64,000 nucleotides of DNA from Hymenobacter cavernae. GTDB lineage: Bacteria; Bacteroidota; Bacteroidia; Cytophagales; Hymenobacteraceae. The stretch covers positions 52,156 to 116,155 of the forward strand of contig NZ_BMHT01000010.1 in NCBI RefSeq assembly GCF_014641455.1, given 5' to 3'. The notes below the pieces were generated by a model. The model was given only the letters and a program-made list of their open reading frames with translations. It searched no databases and was not told the DNA's origin. A program made the translations under genes and the position numbers. Shown piece after piece: positions 25,079 to 34,304 of the stretch. Position 1 is the stretch's first letter. Each line of letters begins with the position of its first letter.

Positions 25079-26758
25079 TTAGTTCGAAGCTTGCGGGTCA
25101 GGCATGTCTGCTTTTGGATGACGGATGAGCACCGGCTGCGTCGTCGTCTTCGTGCCTACGGTCAGGTGTAGGTTGTAGTCGCCGGTAGGCAGCGTCAGGA
25201 AGTCGAGCGTCTGGTTGTGCGGCCCCGCCGTCTGGCGCCGGTAGTCGGAAACGCGCACCACGATGCCGCGTTGGTCGTAGAGCACCCAACCCAGGGGCTG
25301 CTCCTGCGGCAGCTGGTAGTTCATCTGCACCACCCCGTTGGAAGGGTTGGGATACACGCTCATGTTGTTGTCGCCAACACCCTGAAGCCGAGTGGCAGCC
25401 ATCAGAACCGGCTGCGTTGCCACGGCAGGCTCCAGTTTCCACTGCTGGTCTTCGTGGCCATTATAGCGCCACTGCTGAATGCCGCCTTCCGCAGCTAGCT
25501 TAGCCGTCAGGGCTTTACGGCTGTGCTTGGCCGTGAGCTTGTAATAGCCTCCTTCTACTTCCTCAATGCGCCAGAGCTGGTTGTTGCCGCTATAGTACGT
25601 CCATAGGCTCAGTGGGGTGCCGTTGGAGGTTTCGCTGCCCAGCACTTCCAGCACCCGGTTGCTGCCCTGCACCACGATGCGGTAGTAACCCTCGCCCACA
25701 CTCTCAATTTTCCACTGCGGATCTTTCGGTGCATTTGCCGGAGCGGCACCTTCACCGGTATAGGGGTGGCTAGGTTCAATGACTTCAAGCGGCGTGCTAT
25801 TAGCCCGTGACTTCAGCGTAAATACCCCCGATAACGGCGGCGCAGACGGCGCTGCGGGTTCTACTACCTTCGGAGCTCGAACGAGCTGAGGAGCCGAAGA
25901 GTTTTTGGGTTTGGGACTCTTGTCCGCCGGCTTGGCTACCGGGGCAGACTTGGGGGTTGATGCAGCTGCCACAGCGGCGGGTGCCGGTGTAGTAGGCCGA
26001 GTTTGCGTAGGTGTTTTAGGTTTCGCTACTGCGGGTGGCCGCGGAACAGCTATAGCCACGGCCTCCGTTTCCACGGGAACTGTGGCTACCGGTGCTTTGG
26101 CCGGGGTAGCCACAGCCTTAGCCGGAACTGAAGCAGCTGCAACAGCGGGCTTGCTTGCGCCCGCCGGATCCGGGGTAGTAGGCGAGCCAGATGGATATAA
26201 GTACGCCATCGGAATAATCTGCGGAGCTTTGCCCGGTGGCGTCCATTGGAGCTGTACGGTAGCATCGCCTTCTTCTTCGTAATATTCTAGCTTGAGGCTG
26301 GTTTTTTCGCCCGCAGCGAGGCTTACAGGCACTCCGATAATGCCGGTGGTACCTTTCGTGCTCCAGGTATCAATTACTTTTTTGCCATTCACCCAAAGCC
26401 GGACGCCGCTATCCGTGAGGACGGCAAATGTGTAGCTGCCGGTGCTGGGTGCAGCCAGCAACCCTTCCCAACGTACTGAAAAATAATCGGTTGGCAAGCC
26501 AGTAGCCGGTGCGCCTTTGCCCCAACGGAAGTCAACGCTGGCATCTACGCGCTGAAGCGCCGGCGCGCCGGCCAGGGTGCCGTTGTTGAAGTACGATGCC
26601 GTGAGGCCGGTGCCCGCGCCCTGCATCAGCTCGGCCTCGGTGGTGTCGTGGTGGGCAGATTTATCGGGGCCAGTGGTAGGGAGCAGAATGGGCGCGCCTG
26701 CCAGCGCGGAACTGGTTATGCTAAGCCCAAGGATAGAACAGAGAAGTAGATGTCGCAC
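25079..26758 (-). CDS. Secreted PA14 / ricin-type lectin protein with T9SS tail
   Basis: This 559-residue protein begins with a Sec signal peptide (MRHLLLCSILGLSITSSALA). A PA14 domain occupies residues about 50-190 (GLTASYFNNGTLAG, VRWEGLLAAPSTGSYTFAV, VRLWVNGKKVID). An Ala/Pro/Thr/Lys-rich linker spans about 195-310. A ricin-type beta-trefoil follows at about 312-440 with repeated PQWKIE, NQLWRIEE, DQQWKLEP. The C-terminus has the T9SS sorting pattern (MSVYPNPSNGVVQMNYQL ... LPTGDYNLHL), followed by an unusual polar extension of about 20 residues. Both domains bind carbohydrate, and no catalytic domain is visible, so it is probably a cell-surface adhesin or polysaccharide binder. Confidence 0.88.
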   Translation of the reverse strand: MRHLLLCSILGLSITSSALAGAPILLPTTGPDKSAHHDTTEAELMQGAGTGLTASYFNNGTLAGAPALQRVDASVDFRWGKGAPATGLPTDYFSVRWEGLLAAPSTGSYTFAVLTDSGVRLWVNGKKVIDTWSTKGTTGIIGVPVSLAAGEKTSLKLEYYEEEGDATVQLQWTPPGKAPQIIPMAYLYPSGSPTTPDPAGASKPAVAAASVPAKAVATPAKAPVATVPVETEAVAIAVPRPPAVAKPKTPTQTRPTTPAPAAVAAASTPKSAPVAKPADKSPKPKNSSAPQLVRAPKVVEPAAPSAPPLSGVFTLKSRANSTPLEVIEPSHPYTGEGAAPANAPKDPQWKIESVGEGYYRIVVQGSNRVLEVLGSETSNGTPLSLWTYYSGNNQLWRIEEVEGGYYKLTAKHSRKALTAKLAAEGGIQQWRYNGHEDQQWKLEPAVATQPVLMAATRLQGVGDNNMSVYPNPSNGVVQMNYQLPQEQPLGWVLYDQRGIVVRVSDYRRQTAGPHNQTLDFLTLPTGDYNLHLTVGTKTTTQPVLIRHPKADMPDPQASN

Positions 26759-27082
26759 AATTCAAAGAAGATATTGACTCAAGACAGGAGAGGAAGCCGG
26801 AACAGCTAAGTGCAAAAACGGCTTACAAATTTCCGGCCGTATCTGCTTCCTGTTGAGCACAATCAGCGCCTTCTAGTGGCCTTTTTAGTCTGAGTAGCTG
26901 CTTTTTTCATACTTTATATAGTGTTACGACTATTTTTATCTTGCGTAAGGTCCTATTAAATCTGTCCTATTTGCTATTTTGTGGGGTGCCAGGTAAGTAG
27001 GGACATCTGTGCTACACCAAAATTATGTTCAAGAAACACCTAGGTTAAAAGATTGACCCAACGCTAGCCCTGCGCTGACACG
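26759..27082. other. AT-rich divergent spacer
   Basis: This 324-base stretch lies between the divergent PA14/lectin gene and the RecE-like gene and must carry both promoters. It includes AT-rich tracts around 26900-26990 and one ACCTAGGT near 27038. No RNA gene or repeat was recognised. Confidence 0.4.
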
Positions 27083-27841
27083 ATGCGTAAGGAGCTATTT
27101 TGCAGTTTGTTTTGTTTTGTTCCTGTGTCTGTCCTCCCCGAAAACTCCCGCCGCCCCGACCTGCTGCGCCTGTCGTACGACGACTACCGCGCCGCTCCGG
27201 CCATTGCTAATTCCGACCTCTCGCGCCTGCGCGATGCCCTCAATGGTCGTCCTCCGCGGTCAACCTCTTCCTCGAATGCGTTGAGCCTAGGTACGGCTTT
27301 TCACACGGCTTTGCTGGAACCTGACCTGTATGAGCCCGCCCAGCCCGGCATCAACGATACGCTGGTTTGGTGGCTAGTCGATGGCGTGAAGCTGAACCCG
27401 GACCTGAACGCGCTGCTGCAAGCCGGCACGGCCGAACCTAGCTGCATCTTCACCGAACCAACTACTAACACGCTCTGTAAGCTGCGCGCCGATCTGGTGG
27501 TAGATCAACCCGGCCAGCCCTACACCGTTATCGACTTCAAAACCACGCTGGCCCGCGACTACAACCACTTCCTGGCCCAATGCAGCGGCTACGACTACGA
27601 CCGTCAGGCCGCTTTCTACTCCGACGCCCTACACGCCGACCGCTTCTTATTAGTAGGCGTCCAGAAAGTGGAGCCGTTCCAGGTGTTCACGGTGGAGGTG
27701 TCGCCACATATGCTGGCTGAGGGGCGCGCCAAGTACCTGCGCTTGCTGAAACTGTTGCAGCCTGATGCTGAGGTGCCTAGCTACCTCACCGAGACCGTGC
27801 GCGAAGTAGCCAACCACCTAGGTCAGACGCCGGAAGAATAG
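27083..27841 (+). CDS. Orphan RecE-type PD-(D/E)XK nuclease
   Basis: This 252-residue protein matches the nuclease domain of exonuclease VIII (RecE; PDDEXK_12 family): LSYDDYRAAPAIANSDLSRL at the start, then LSLGTAFHTALLEPD, the catalytic KLRADLVVD and VIDFKTT pair, and YDYDRQAAFYSDAL. RecE resects double-stranded DNA ends 5' to 3' and is normally paired with the annealing protein RecT and with prophage genes. Neither is present here, nor any phage gene. The first 25 or so residues (cysteine-rich) are not part of the fold, so a later non-ATG start is possible. Confidence 0.83.
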   Translation: MRKELFCSLFCFVPVSVLPENSRRPDLLRLSYDDYRAAPAIANSDLSRLRDALNGRPPRSTSSSNALSLGTAFHTALLEPDLYEPAQPGINDTLVWWLVDGVKLNPDLNALLQAGTAEPSCIFTEPTTNTLCKLRADLVVDQPGQPYTVIDFKTTLARDYNHFLAQCSGYDYDRQAAFYSDALHADRFLLVGVQKVEPFQVFTVEVSPHMLAEGRAKYLRLLKLLQPDAEVPSYLTETVREVANHLGQTPEE

Positions 27842-27853
27842 GAGCGAACCTAG

Positions 27854-29164
27854 CTACTGCACATTTTCCTGCCGCACGATAGGCTTGCCTTCTTTCACCT
27901 CAATAGCTAGCCCGCTGAAATCTACGCCGCGGGCATTTTCAATGACAATGCCCTTTTGGGCTTTGATGTTGCAGTGCTTGAAGGTAACGTTCAGAATGGG
28001 GCTGTCTTTAAGGCCGTGAATGTCGCCGACGTTGGTAGTGGTTCCTGAGACGTTGACAATCTTGACATTGCGTACCACGGGCAACACCTTGGCGGGCGGC
28101 AGCACCGGCGGTACCATGCGCCACTCCATGTTGAACTCGAATACCTTGCGCGTATCGTTGAGTTTGATGTTGCGGTAGGTGATATTCTCCACCACGCCGC
28201 CGCGGCTAGGTTGCGATTTGAACCGTATGGGCGCCCAGTTGCCGGCTTCCATCACGCAGTTGCGCACCTCCACATTGCGAATGCCGCCCGAGGTTTCGCT
28301 GCCCATCGCCACGCCGCCGTGCCCGTAGCCAAATCGGCATTTTTCCACCACAATGTCCTCGCTGGACCGGTTGACGCGCAAGCCGTCCGCATCCTTACCC
28401 GATTTGATGGAGATGCAGTCGTCGTTCACGTCGATGTTGCAGCCCGTGATGCGCACCTTCTTGCTGGAGTCCACATCAATGCCGTCGGAGCTAGGGATGT
28501 TGTGGTCGGCGGTGATGGTCAGGTTTTCGGCGACTACGTTTTCGCTGTACAAAATGTGCAGGCACCACACGGCCTGGTTGTGTAGGCGCAGCGACGAAAT
28601 GCGCGCTTGCCGGCAGTTCTGAAAGCAAATCAACCTAGGTCGGCCGCGGTAAGGAGTGGCTGGTGGCGTGCCCTGGGGCTGCTGCTGTCGTTGTTGCTGC
28701 GCCCGCAACACCCAGGCGTCGCCGGAGCCATCAATCGTGCCTGCACCGCTGATTTCGACGCCGGTTAGATTGTTGGCGTTGATCAGGGCGGAAGTCCACT
28801 CGCGCTCTACGCCTTCCCAGCGGGTTTGAATCTGCGGGTAGTCGTCGGGGTTAATGGAGCCCTTCAGCACGCCGTCCTTCAGCACGCTCAAGTTCACGCC
28901 CGGCTTCAGAAAAATAGCACCCGTCAGGAACGTGCCCGCCGGCACGACCACCACGCCGCCACCCGCCGCCGAGCATTTGTCGATAACGGCTTGAATAGCG
29001 CTGGTATTCAGCGTTTGTCCATCGCCCACCGCGCCGTACTCAGAAATTACATACGACCTGCTGGCTCGGCGCATGGCGCTGGCAGAGCTAGCTAGTAAAC
29101 TCAAGCCTAGCAGCAGTATGCAGAAGATGAGCCGGTTGGCAACGATGATGGTTTTGGAGCACAT
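27854..29164 (-). CDS. GH28 polygalacturonase-family glycosidase
   Basis: This 436-residue protein has an N-terminal signal (LIFCILLLGLSLLASSASA). A parallel beta-helix follows with GH28 signatures: YGAVGDGQTLNTSAIQAVID, the acidic cluster SSDGIDVDSS, NDDCISIKSGKD and GHGGVAMGSE. GH28 enzymes cleave alpha-galacturonide (pectin) or related bonds outside or in the periplasm. The gene lies 39 bases downstream of the GH106-like gene on the same strand, so the pair probably forms an operon for rhamnogalacturonan or similar pectin parts. Confidence 0.9.
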   Translation of the reverse strand: MCSKTIIVANRLIFCILLLGLSLLASSASAMRRASRSYVISEYGAVGDGQTLNTSAIQAVIDKCSAAGGGVVVVPAGTFLTGAIFLKPGVNLSVLKDGVLKGSINPDDYPQIQTRWEGVEREWTSALINANNLTGVEISGAGTIDGSGDAWVLRAQQQRQQQPQGTPPATPYRGRPRLICFQNCRQARISSLRLHNQAVWCLHILYSENVVAENLTITADHNIPSSDGIDVDSSKKVRITGCNIDVNDDCISIKSGKDADGLRVNRSSEDIVVEKCRFGYGHGGVAMGSETSGGIRNVEVRNCVMEAGNWAPIRFKSQPSRGGVVENITYRNIKLNDTRKVFEFNMEWRMVPPVLPPAKVLPVVRNVKIVNVSGTTTNVGDIHGLKDSPILNVTFKHCNIKAQKGIVIENARGVDFSGLAIEVKEGKPIVRQENVQ

Positions 29165-29203
29165 GGCGGTATAAAGCAGGAGAGTTGCGGAATGAGTAAC
29201 AGG

Positions 29204-31453
29204 TTACGGCCTGGTAAGCACAATGAACCGGGTTTGATGCGGCGCCAACTGCAAGGGCAACGTCAGCGCCTCTTGGCCGGACCTAGCTTCCGCCATGTTT
29301 GTGATAGTGCCGTTGGCTGCGTCCCAGAGCTGCGCCTGACCTAGCCCCGACACCGTTAGCTGACGAGTTACCGGCTGTTCGCCCTCATTGAAAAAGAAGT
29401 ATAAATCAGCGTTTTGCCAGCGGCGATGTAAGTATTTGACGGCGGGCGTCGGCTGATCCAGCGTGACATCGGCCCTAGGTAGCGCGGCCAACACGGCGGG
29501 CGTCAGTTGTCCCGATGGCTCACGCACTGCCCACGTTAGTGCCGTTGCTGAGCTAGCTTTTAGGTAGTTGCTGCCAGCTACCAGCGTAGGTTCTTTGCCC
29601 AGAAATATCACCTGCCCGCCGCCTTGCGCAAAAGCCCGCAGCCGAGCGAGTACTTCCTTCGACAAGACGCTGACGGACGGAATAAGTACCGTGCGGTAGC
29701 TTTGACCGCTGACGTTTTTCAGTTCGCCCTTACCTGCCGTTAGGCCTGTAGCCAGAGAGTAATCGTCTACAAAGTCGAAATCGCGCTGGTGCTCTAGCAG
29801 TTGCTGCGCAATAGCTAGGGTGCTTTGGTTGGCCTCTTCGTCGCCGAGCCACAAGCTAGGGGTGGGATGATACAAGGCAATTTGGGTGGCCGGCGAGCCT
29901 TGCGCCAGCAGATAGCAAGCCCGGTTGAGGTAAGCCGCCAGCGCCGGAAACTCAGGAGCAGCCAGGTACTTTGATAAGCCCATCTTGCCGGTGGCCGCTG
30001 AACCGCCCGCGTACATCAGCTCAAACAAATTGATGCCGCGCACGAGCTGGTGATCGATAACCCACTGAGCCTGAGCAACAGTAGGCGCGGGCGAGTAGGC
30101 CGCGAAACTTTCACTGAACGAGCGAGGCCGGCCAAACAAGTGCGCCGCCGAAGAAGCTAGCTTCGGAAAGTCGGCTACCTTGTCGGGCCAGATTTGGCTC
30201 CAGATGGCATCCACGCCCGGAATCTGGACGTAGCGCATGTCCTTGAAAAAGTCGCCTTCGGAGCGCACCAGCTCCATCATTTTCTCCTCGTGGTTCAGGT
30301 GCACGAAGTACTCCAGGTGGTGAGCCGCGCACCAATCGGCTTGTACTTTGAAGAAGTTGTCGCGGAACAGATCCGACCACACGTCCCAGAAATCGGCTTT
30401 GGCGCGGCGCTGCTCGTAGGTGGGCTGCGGGGCGAAGAACGAGGCGATGTACGGCGTAATATCGTAGCCCTTGCGGCGCCGAAACTCAGCTGGCAGGGCA
30501 GGAGTCCAGGGGATGAAGCCGTAATCGGGTTCGTCGCCGCGAAAACCTAGCACCGTTTGGCCGAACTCGTCGCCAATGTACTTCTGGTATTGCACATGCG
30601 TGAACTCCAAAAACTGCCGGGTAGCAGCCGGATTGAGGTAGTCGCAAAGCGAATTAAGGGTGTCTTTGCCGTGCGTAGCGTTGTTGGCGGCCCGCGTTAC
30701 AGACGTGCGAAACTTATGCAGCACCAGTAGCACCTGCCAGTTGCCGGCCGGTGCTTTCCAGGTTAGCTTCCGACCTTTGATCGGGAGTACCTGGCTGCTT
30801 TTATCGTCGGTGTTAATGGCCAAAGCACCTAGGATGCGTGCCGACATTGGTTGCGAAAACGTCTCGCCGGCCGCTAGCTTGATGGTTTTGGTGGCTAGCC
30901 CCTGCATGCGCAGCTCTGGCTTTTCGGCGCTGAACTTGCCGCCGGCAAAGCCGCTGGGGTACTTGCCTTCGTCGATAATCCAGACGCGCATGTTGCGGCG
31001 TTTGGCCTGATTTACAGCTTCTTTTACCAGCTCAAACCAGCCCGTTGAGAGGTAAGCTGCCCCCATATCATAGCCGGCCTCAATGGTAACAGCCTGCACG
31101 CCGCGCGCATGGAGGCTATCCAAATCCCGGCTGATGGATTGCGGCGTGATGGCGCCGTTCCAACCCCAGGTTACCGTCGCGCCAAATTCGGGCGGAGGCG
31201 TTTTGAACTGCGCTGCTACTGCTACAACGGTTGGTTGCTGAAGCTGTTGCCACGGTCGTTGCTGCGCCCACGAGAGCAAAGGAAGTAGGCAGCTGAGGAG
31301 CAAGGCCGCCGGTTTTGTTAGCGTAGATGGCGTGGTTTGGTTAGTCAAGGCGCTGGTTTTCTTGAGGGTACTACTGCTCGCTATAGCTGATCTGCTAGCT
31401 AAGTCCTCGACTGATGAGGAAAGACGAACAAGGAATTGCTCTACAAGAAGCAA
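29204..31453 (-). CDS. GH106-like glycoside hydrolase (alpha-L-rhamnosidase type)
   Basis: This protein of up to 749 residues has the start pattern of the GH106 group: PPPEFGATVTWGWNGAIT followed by ISRDLDSLHARGVQAVTIEA. Later come FRGDEPDYGFIPWTP and a beta-galactosidase-like trimer region (VIFLGKEPTLV). GH106 enzymes remove rhamnose from pectin side chains. The signal peptide (ALLLSCLLPLLSWAQQ) only begins about 45 residues after the ATG at 31453, so a TTG start at 31348 (reading (M)TNQTTPSTLTKPAALLL) is more plausible. It is about 700 residues in that case, shorter than the large GH106 enzymes. It is probably co-transcribed with GH28 downstream. Confidence 0.78.
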   Translation of the reverse strand: MLLVEQFLVRLSSSVEDLASRSAIASSSTLKKTSALTNQTTPSTLTKPAALLLSCLLPLLSWAQQRPWQQLQQPTVVAVAAQFKTPPPEFGATVTWGWNGAITPQSISRDLDSLHARGVQAVTIEAGYDMGAAYLSTGWFELVKEAVNQAKRRNMRVWIIDEGKYPSGFAGGKFSAEKPELRMQGLATKTIKLAAGETFSQPMSARILGALAINTDDKSSQVLPIKGRKLTWKAPAGNWQVLLVLHKFRTSVTRAANNATHGKDTLNSLCDYLNPAATRQFLEFTHVQYQKYIGDEFGQTVLGFRGDEPDYGFIPWTPALPAEFRRRKGYDITPYIASFFAPQPTYEQRRAKADFWDVWSDLFRDNFFKVQADWCAAHHLEYFVHLNHEEKMMELVRSEGDFFKDMRYVQIPGVDAIWSQIWPDKVADFPKLASSAAHLFGRPRSFSESFAAYSPAPTVAQAQWVIDHQLVRGINLFELMYAGGSAATGKMGLSKYLAAPEFPALAAYLNRACYLLAQGSPATQIALYHPTPSLWLGDEEANQSTLAIAQQLLEHQRDFDFVDDYSLATGLTAGKGELKNVSGQSYRTVLIPSVSVLSKEVLARLRAFAQGGGQVIFLGKEPTLVAGSNYLKASSATALTWAVREPSGQLTPAVLAALPRADVTLDQPTPAVKYLHRRWQNADLYFFFNEGEQPVTRQLTVSGLGQAQLWDAANGTITNMAEARSGQEALTLPLQLAPHQTRFIVLTRP

Positions 31454-31729
31454 GGCTAGGTTGACGGTTGCTTACTGTACTGTCCTGGGTGAAGAAATAC
31501 TAACAATCATTAGCTTTTAGAATAGTTTTCATCGGTAAAGCTGCATTATCCGACGATAGATTTGGGGTATTCAGAGATGAAACAGGGTTCGGCAGGGGTG
31601 AAATCCGGTAGCTGGCACTGCGCTTGCAATTGGGAGAACAAGCGCTTGATATTTTTTCAACGGATAATCCAAACGATTTAACCGCCTGATTATCCAATAC
31701 TTTCAACCTTTTCTAACCTTCTCCTAACT

Positions 31730-32104
31730 ATGAAAACCTCCCTGCTTTCGTTTGCCGCTGCTGTTGCTATGCTGGCTACCACTCAATCGTTCGCCGCTCC
31801 CGCACCGATCTTCGACCACCACGACAACGACCGCCGCGAAAGAAACTATAAAGACGACCGCAAAGCCGCTGCTGAGCGCGCCCGGCTCGAAGCAGCCCGC
31901 CGCAGAATGGAGCTGGAGCGTCAGCGCAGAGAAGCCGCCGAGCGGGCCCGCTGGGAAGCCCAGCAGCGCCGCAACAGCCACAGCGACCGTTATGACCGCA
32001 ACGACCGTGACTTTAACTACGGCTACGACCGCAACCATCGCGTAACACCCGCCGAGCGCGCCCGCTGGGAAGCCGCGCACCGCAACGACTACGGTCGGCG
32101 TTAG
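31730..32104 (+). CDS. Small secreted Arg/Glu-rich helical protein
   Basis: This 124-residue protein has a clear signal peptide (MKTSLLSFAAAVAMLATTQSFA). The mature part is almost entirely charged: repeated AAAERARLEAARRRMELER and AAERARWEAQQRR form a predicted single helix, followed by an Asp/Arg/Asn/Tyr-rich segment and a last VTPAERARWEAAH. The two halves share an ERARWEA motif, so internal duplication is likely. I do not recognise a family and give no function. A strong terminator follows at 32161-32199. Confidence 0.75.
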   Translation: MKTSLLSFAAAVAMLATTQSFAAPAPIFDHHDNDRRERNYKDDRKAAAERARLEAARRRMELERQRREAAERARWEAQQRRNSHSDRYDRNDRDFNYGYDRNHRVTPAERARWEAAHRNDYGRR

Positions 32105-32160
32105 GCGTACCTAGATTAGCCGCTACGCTGAAATTGGCCTAACGTGTTCATATACAACAT

Positions 32161-32199
32161 AAAAGGAGCCCTGGCTACTAAGCCGGGGCTCCTTTTTTT
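32161..32199 (+). terminator. Rho-independent terminator
   Basis: Arms AAAAGGAGCCCTGGCT and AGCCGGGGCTCCTTTT (one G-T type mismatch) with a short loop and a run of seven T. It lies 57 bases after the small secreted protein gene. Confidence 0.9.
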
Positions 32200-32216
32200 A
32201 GGGCTATCTTACCAGC

Positions 32217-32326
32217 ACGTCATTTCGACCAACGGGAGAAATCTCGCGTGCAATGCTAATTCTAATCATCAGGATTACTACCACAACATCAGCACGCGAG
32301 ATTTCTCCCGTTGGTCGAAATGACGT
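32217..32326. repeat. Long inverted repeat, family B copy 1
   Basis: Perfect 35-bp arms (32217-32251 and 32292-32326; outer part ACGTCATTTCGACC, inner part ATCTCGCGTGC) enclose 40 bases. A second, more diverged copy is at 60727-60881. It lies just after a terminator. Confidence 0.9.
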
Positions 32327-32350
32327 TCGCTTTACTGGCCATGCAGGCGC

Positions 32351-32842
32351 TTATAGCAGCTTGCTTAACGGCAAGTTTGCTGCTAGCGTGGGCGTTAATA
32401 GCTGCGTAGTAGCCAGGTGCCATTCCGCTTCCAAGGTTGGTATCTGAGGAGCCGATTCGGTCGTCCAATCCAGGGCGGCTGATGTGTCGGTAAAGAACTG
32501 CACCTCAAAGCATACCAAATGGCGGCCGGCCCACAACACGGCTTCCACGGCCATTTGGTTGTGCACGGTGGCAGGCAGTACCAGCGCCACCCGTTGCAGC
32601 TTCTGCCGGGCAATGATAGGCAGCCAGTTCACCGTCATCCAAAGCTGATCCTCAATACTCAGGTCTGGTAGGCCGTTTAGGTCAACAAGGGCCAGCGCAG
32701 GGCGATAGTGCGCAACCAGGTCGCGTCCGTACTTCAGGGCCGGGCGCAGAAGTGTATACGTATTATCCAGCCATTGAAAACGCATTAATTGAAGTGGTTG
32801 ATCGTACTGTACAAGTAGGTGGTCAACTTTAGGCAGGAGCAT
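32351..32842 (-). CDS. Unknown soluble protein, STAS/SpoIIAA-like size and layout
   Basis: This 163-residue protein has no signal or membrane helix. It shows alternating strands and helices (LALVDLNGLPDLSIEDQLWM, LPIIARQKLQRVALVLP, MAVEAVLWAGRHLVCFEVQFF), resembling the many SpoIIAA/STAS-like small proteins of Cytophagales. A smaller protein of the same general type lies at 51216-51608. Its 3' end nearly touches repeat family B. Function unknown. Confidence 0.6.
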   Translation of the reverse strand: MLLPKVDHLLVQYDQPLQLMRFQWLDNTYTLLRPALKYGRDLVAHYRPALALVDLNGLPDLSIEDQLWMTVNWLPIIARQKLQRVALVLPATVHNQMAVEAVLWAGRHLVCFEVQFFTDTSAALDWTTESAPQIPTLEAEWHLATTQLLTPTLAANLPLSKLL

Positions 32843-32993
32843 GGGATAATGATAAGCCTAGGTGCAAGGCTCGGTAGAGAAGAGACGGCAGGCAAAAAGC
32901 GGGTCAGCGCAGCTAATCAGTGGCTTGACTCACGCTAGCTGCTTCTCCCCGCGCAGCAAGATATACATGGAACTTGTATATTTTATAGTAACA

Positions 32994-34304
32994 CTATGGA
33001 TATTTTAATAAACTCTGCGCGGCATTTGCCCCACTCTCCAGCGCAGCCTCTACCGTGCCAAAGGCCGGGCCCGCGTACAAGGCTTCACCGGCGAAAAACA
33101 ATGTCTGCTCAACGGGTTGCAGCAGCACGGGGCGCGCCGTGGCCGTGGCCACAGTAGAGTAGGTGTAGGCGCCGCGCGCAAACGGGTCGGCGGCCCAATT
33201 GGCCACGCGCCAACCATGCAGCTTCGTACGCAGGAAATCAGGCGTAGTAGCGAAGATGTAGGCCAATGATTCCAGCGCCTGATTGATGATTGTTTCGTCG
33301 GGCGCATCGCGGAGACGGGTGGCGGTGGGACCACCGAGCCAGCCAGTGAGCAGCGGACGCGGATCGGGGAGCTGGGCCCACCAGGTTGGAATGGGCGCGT
33401 CGGAGAACAGGAAACCTAGGTTGGGTGTGGGCTGACCTAGGTTTGCAGAGGCGTGTTCCCAGAGCACTTCGTCGAACTCCAACAGAATTTTGATGATGGC
33501 GCCAAAGCCCATGGCCGCCGCGGCTGCACGTTGCGCCGGTAGCTCCGGCACAAAGCGAATGTAGCCAGGCTCGTCGGCTGTGGCTTGGAGCACGCCAAGC
33601 GGTACGGTGAGCACGATTTGGCGCGCTTCGTAGTGCCGGTTCTGGTCGCAGTGTACGGTTACCTGGCCGGGCTGCCAGTGCACTTCCTGCACGATCGTAC
33701 CTAGCTCAACGTGCCCACCAGCTTCCCGTAGCTGCCGGGCCAGCAGCGCCACCATGCCGCCGTAGCCACCCACGGGGCGGGGCGAATCTTCGGCACCGCC
33801 TGCTGACCATTCTTCGCGCAGGGCAAACGCGCTGGCCCGGTGCGAGTCGGCGGCGTCGTAGCCTTCGGCAAAGCGGATAGCCTGCTCGCGCAGCAGCTGG
33901 TAGCGGTCTTCGGGAAAATATTGGTGAAGGAAAGCGGCCAGAGGCATATCGTCAGACAGCTCGTGCAGCTTTTCGAGCAGTAAGGGCAGATCTTCCATAT
34001 AGTCGCCGGTTTCTACGGCCTGGCCGCGCCCGACCTCGTAATTCTTGCCTTCGGTGTCGTGGTAGGCAATGCCGGCTTCATGCAGCAGCGCCCGCGTGAT
34101 GGACACGTCGCCGTGCATAAACTCGGCACCTAGCTCGACAGGCTGCGCAAAATCGGGGCTGGCGAAGGTGTGGATACGTCCGCCGAGCCGGTCGCGGGCT
34201 TCGAGAACGAGGACGGATTTGTTGGCGCGAGCTAGGTCGCGAGCTGCCATGAGGCCCGCTACGCCCGCACCGATAAGTAGAATATCGGCTTGCTGATGGA
34301 GCAT
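32994..34304 (-). CDS. Flavin monoamine-oxidase-like amine oxidase
   Basis: This 436-residue protein has an N-terminal FAD-binding motif (ILLIGAGVAGLMAARDLA, then VLEARDRLGGRIHTF) and the amine-oxidase C-terminal FAD segment LFFAGEALYAG. It ends with GTVEAALESGANAA, typical of MAO/polyamine-oxidase family flavoenzymes, which oxidise amines using O2. No signal peptide is present. The substrate cannot be deduced. It is a single gene; the spacer to the divergent SDR gene at 34521 should hold both promoters. Confidence 0.9.
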   Translation of the reverse strand: MLHQQADILLIGAGVAGLMAARDLARANKSVLVLEARDRLGGRIHTFASPDFAQPVELGAEFMHGDVSITRALLHEAGIAYHDTEGKNYEVGRGQAVETGDYMEDLPLLLEKLHELSDDMPLAAFLHQYFPEDRYQLLREQAIRFAEGYDAADSHRASAFALREEWSAGGAEDSPRPVGGYGGMVALLARQLREAGGHVELGTIVQEVHWQPGQVTVHCDQNRHYEARQIVLTVPLGVLQATADEPGYIRFVPELPAQRAAAAAMGFGAIIKILLEFDEVLWEHASANLGQPTPNLGFLFSDAPIPTWWAQLPDPRPLLTGWLGGPTATRLRDAPDETIINQALESLAYIFATTPDFLRTKLHGWRVANWAADPFARGAYTYSTVATATARPVLLQPVEQTLFFAGEALYAGPAFGTVEAALESGANAAQSLLKYP

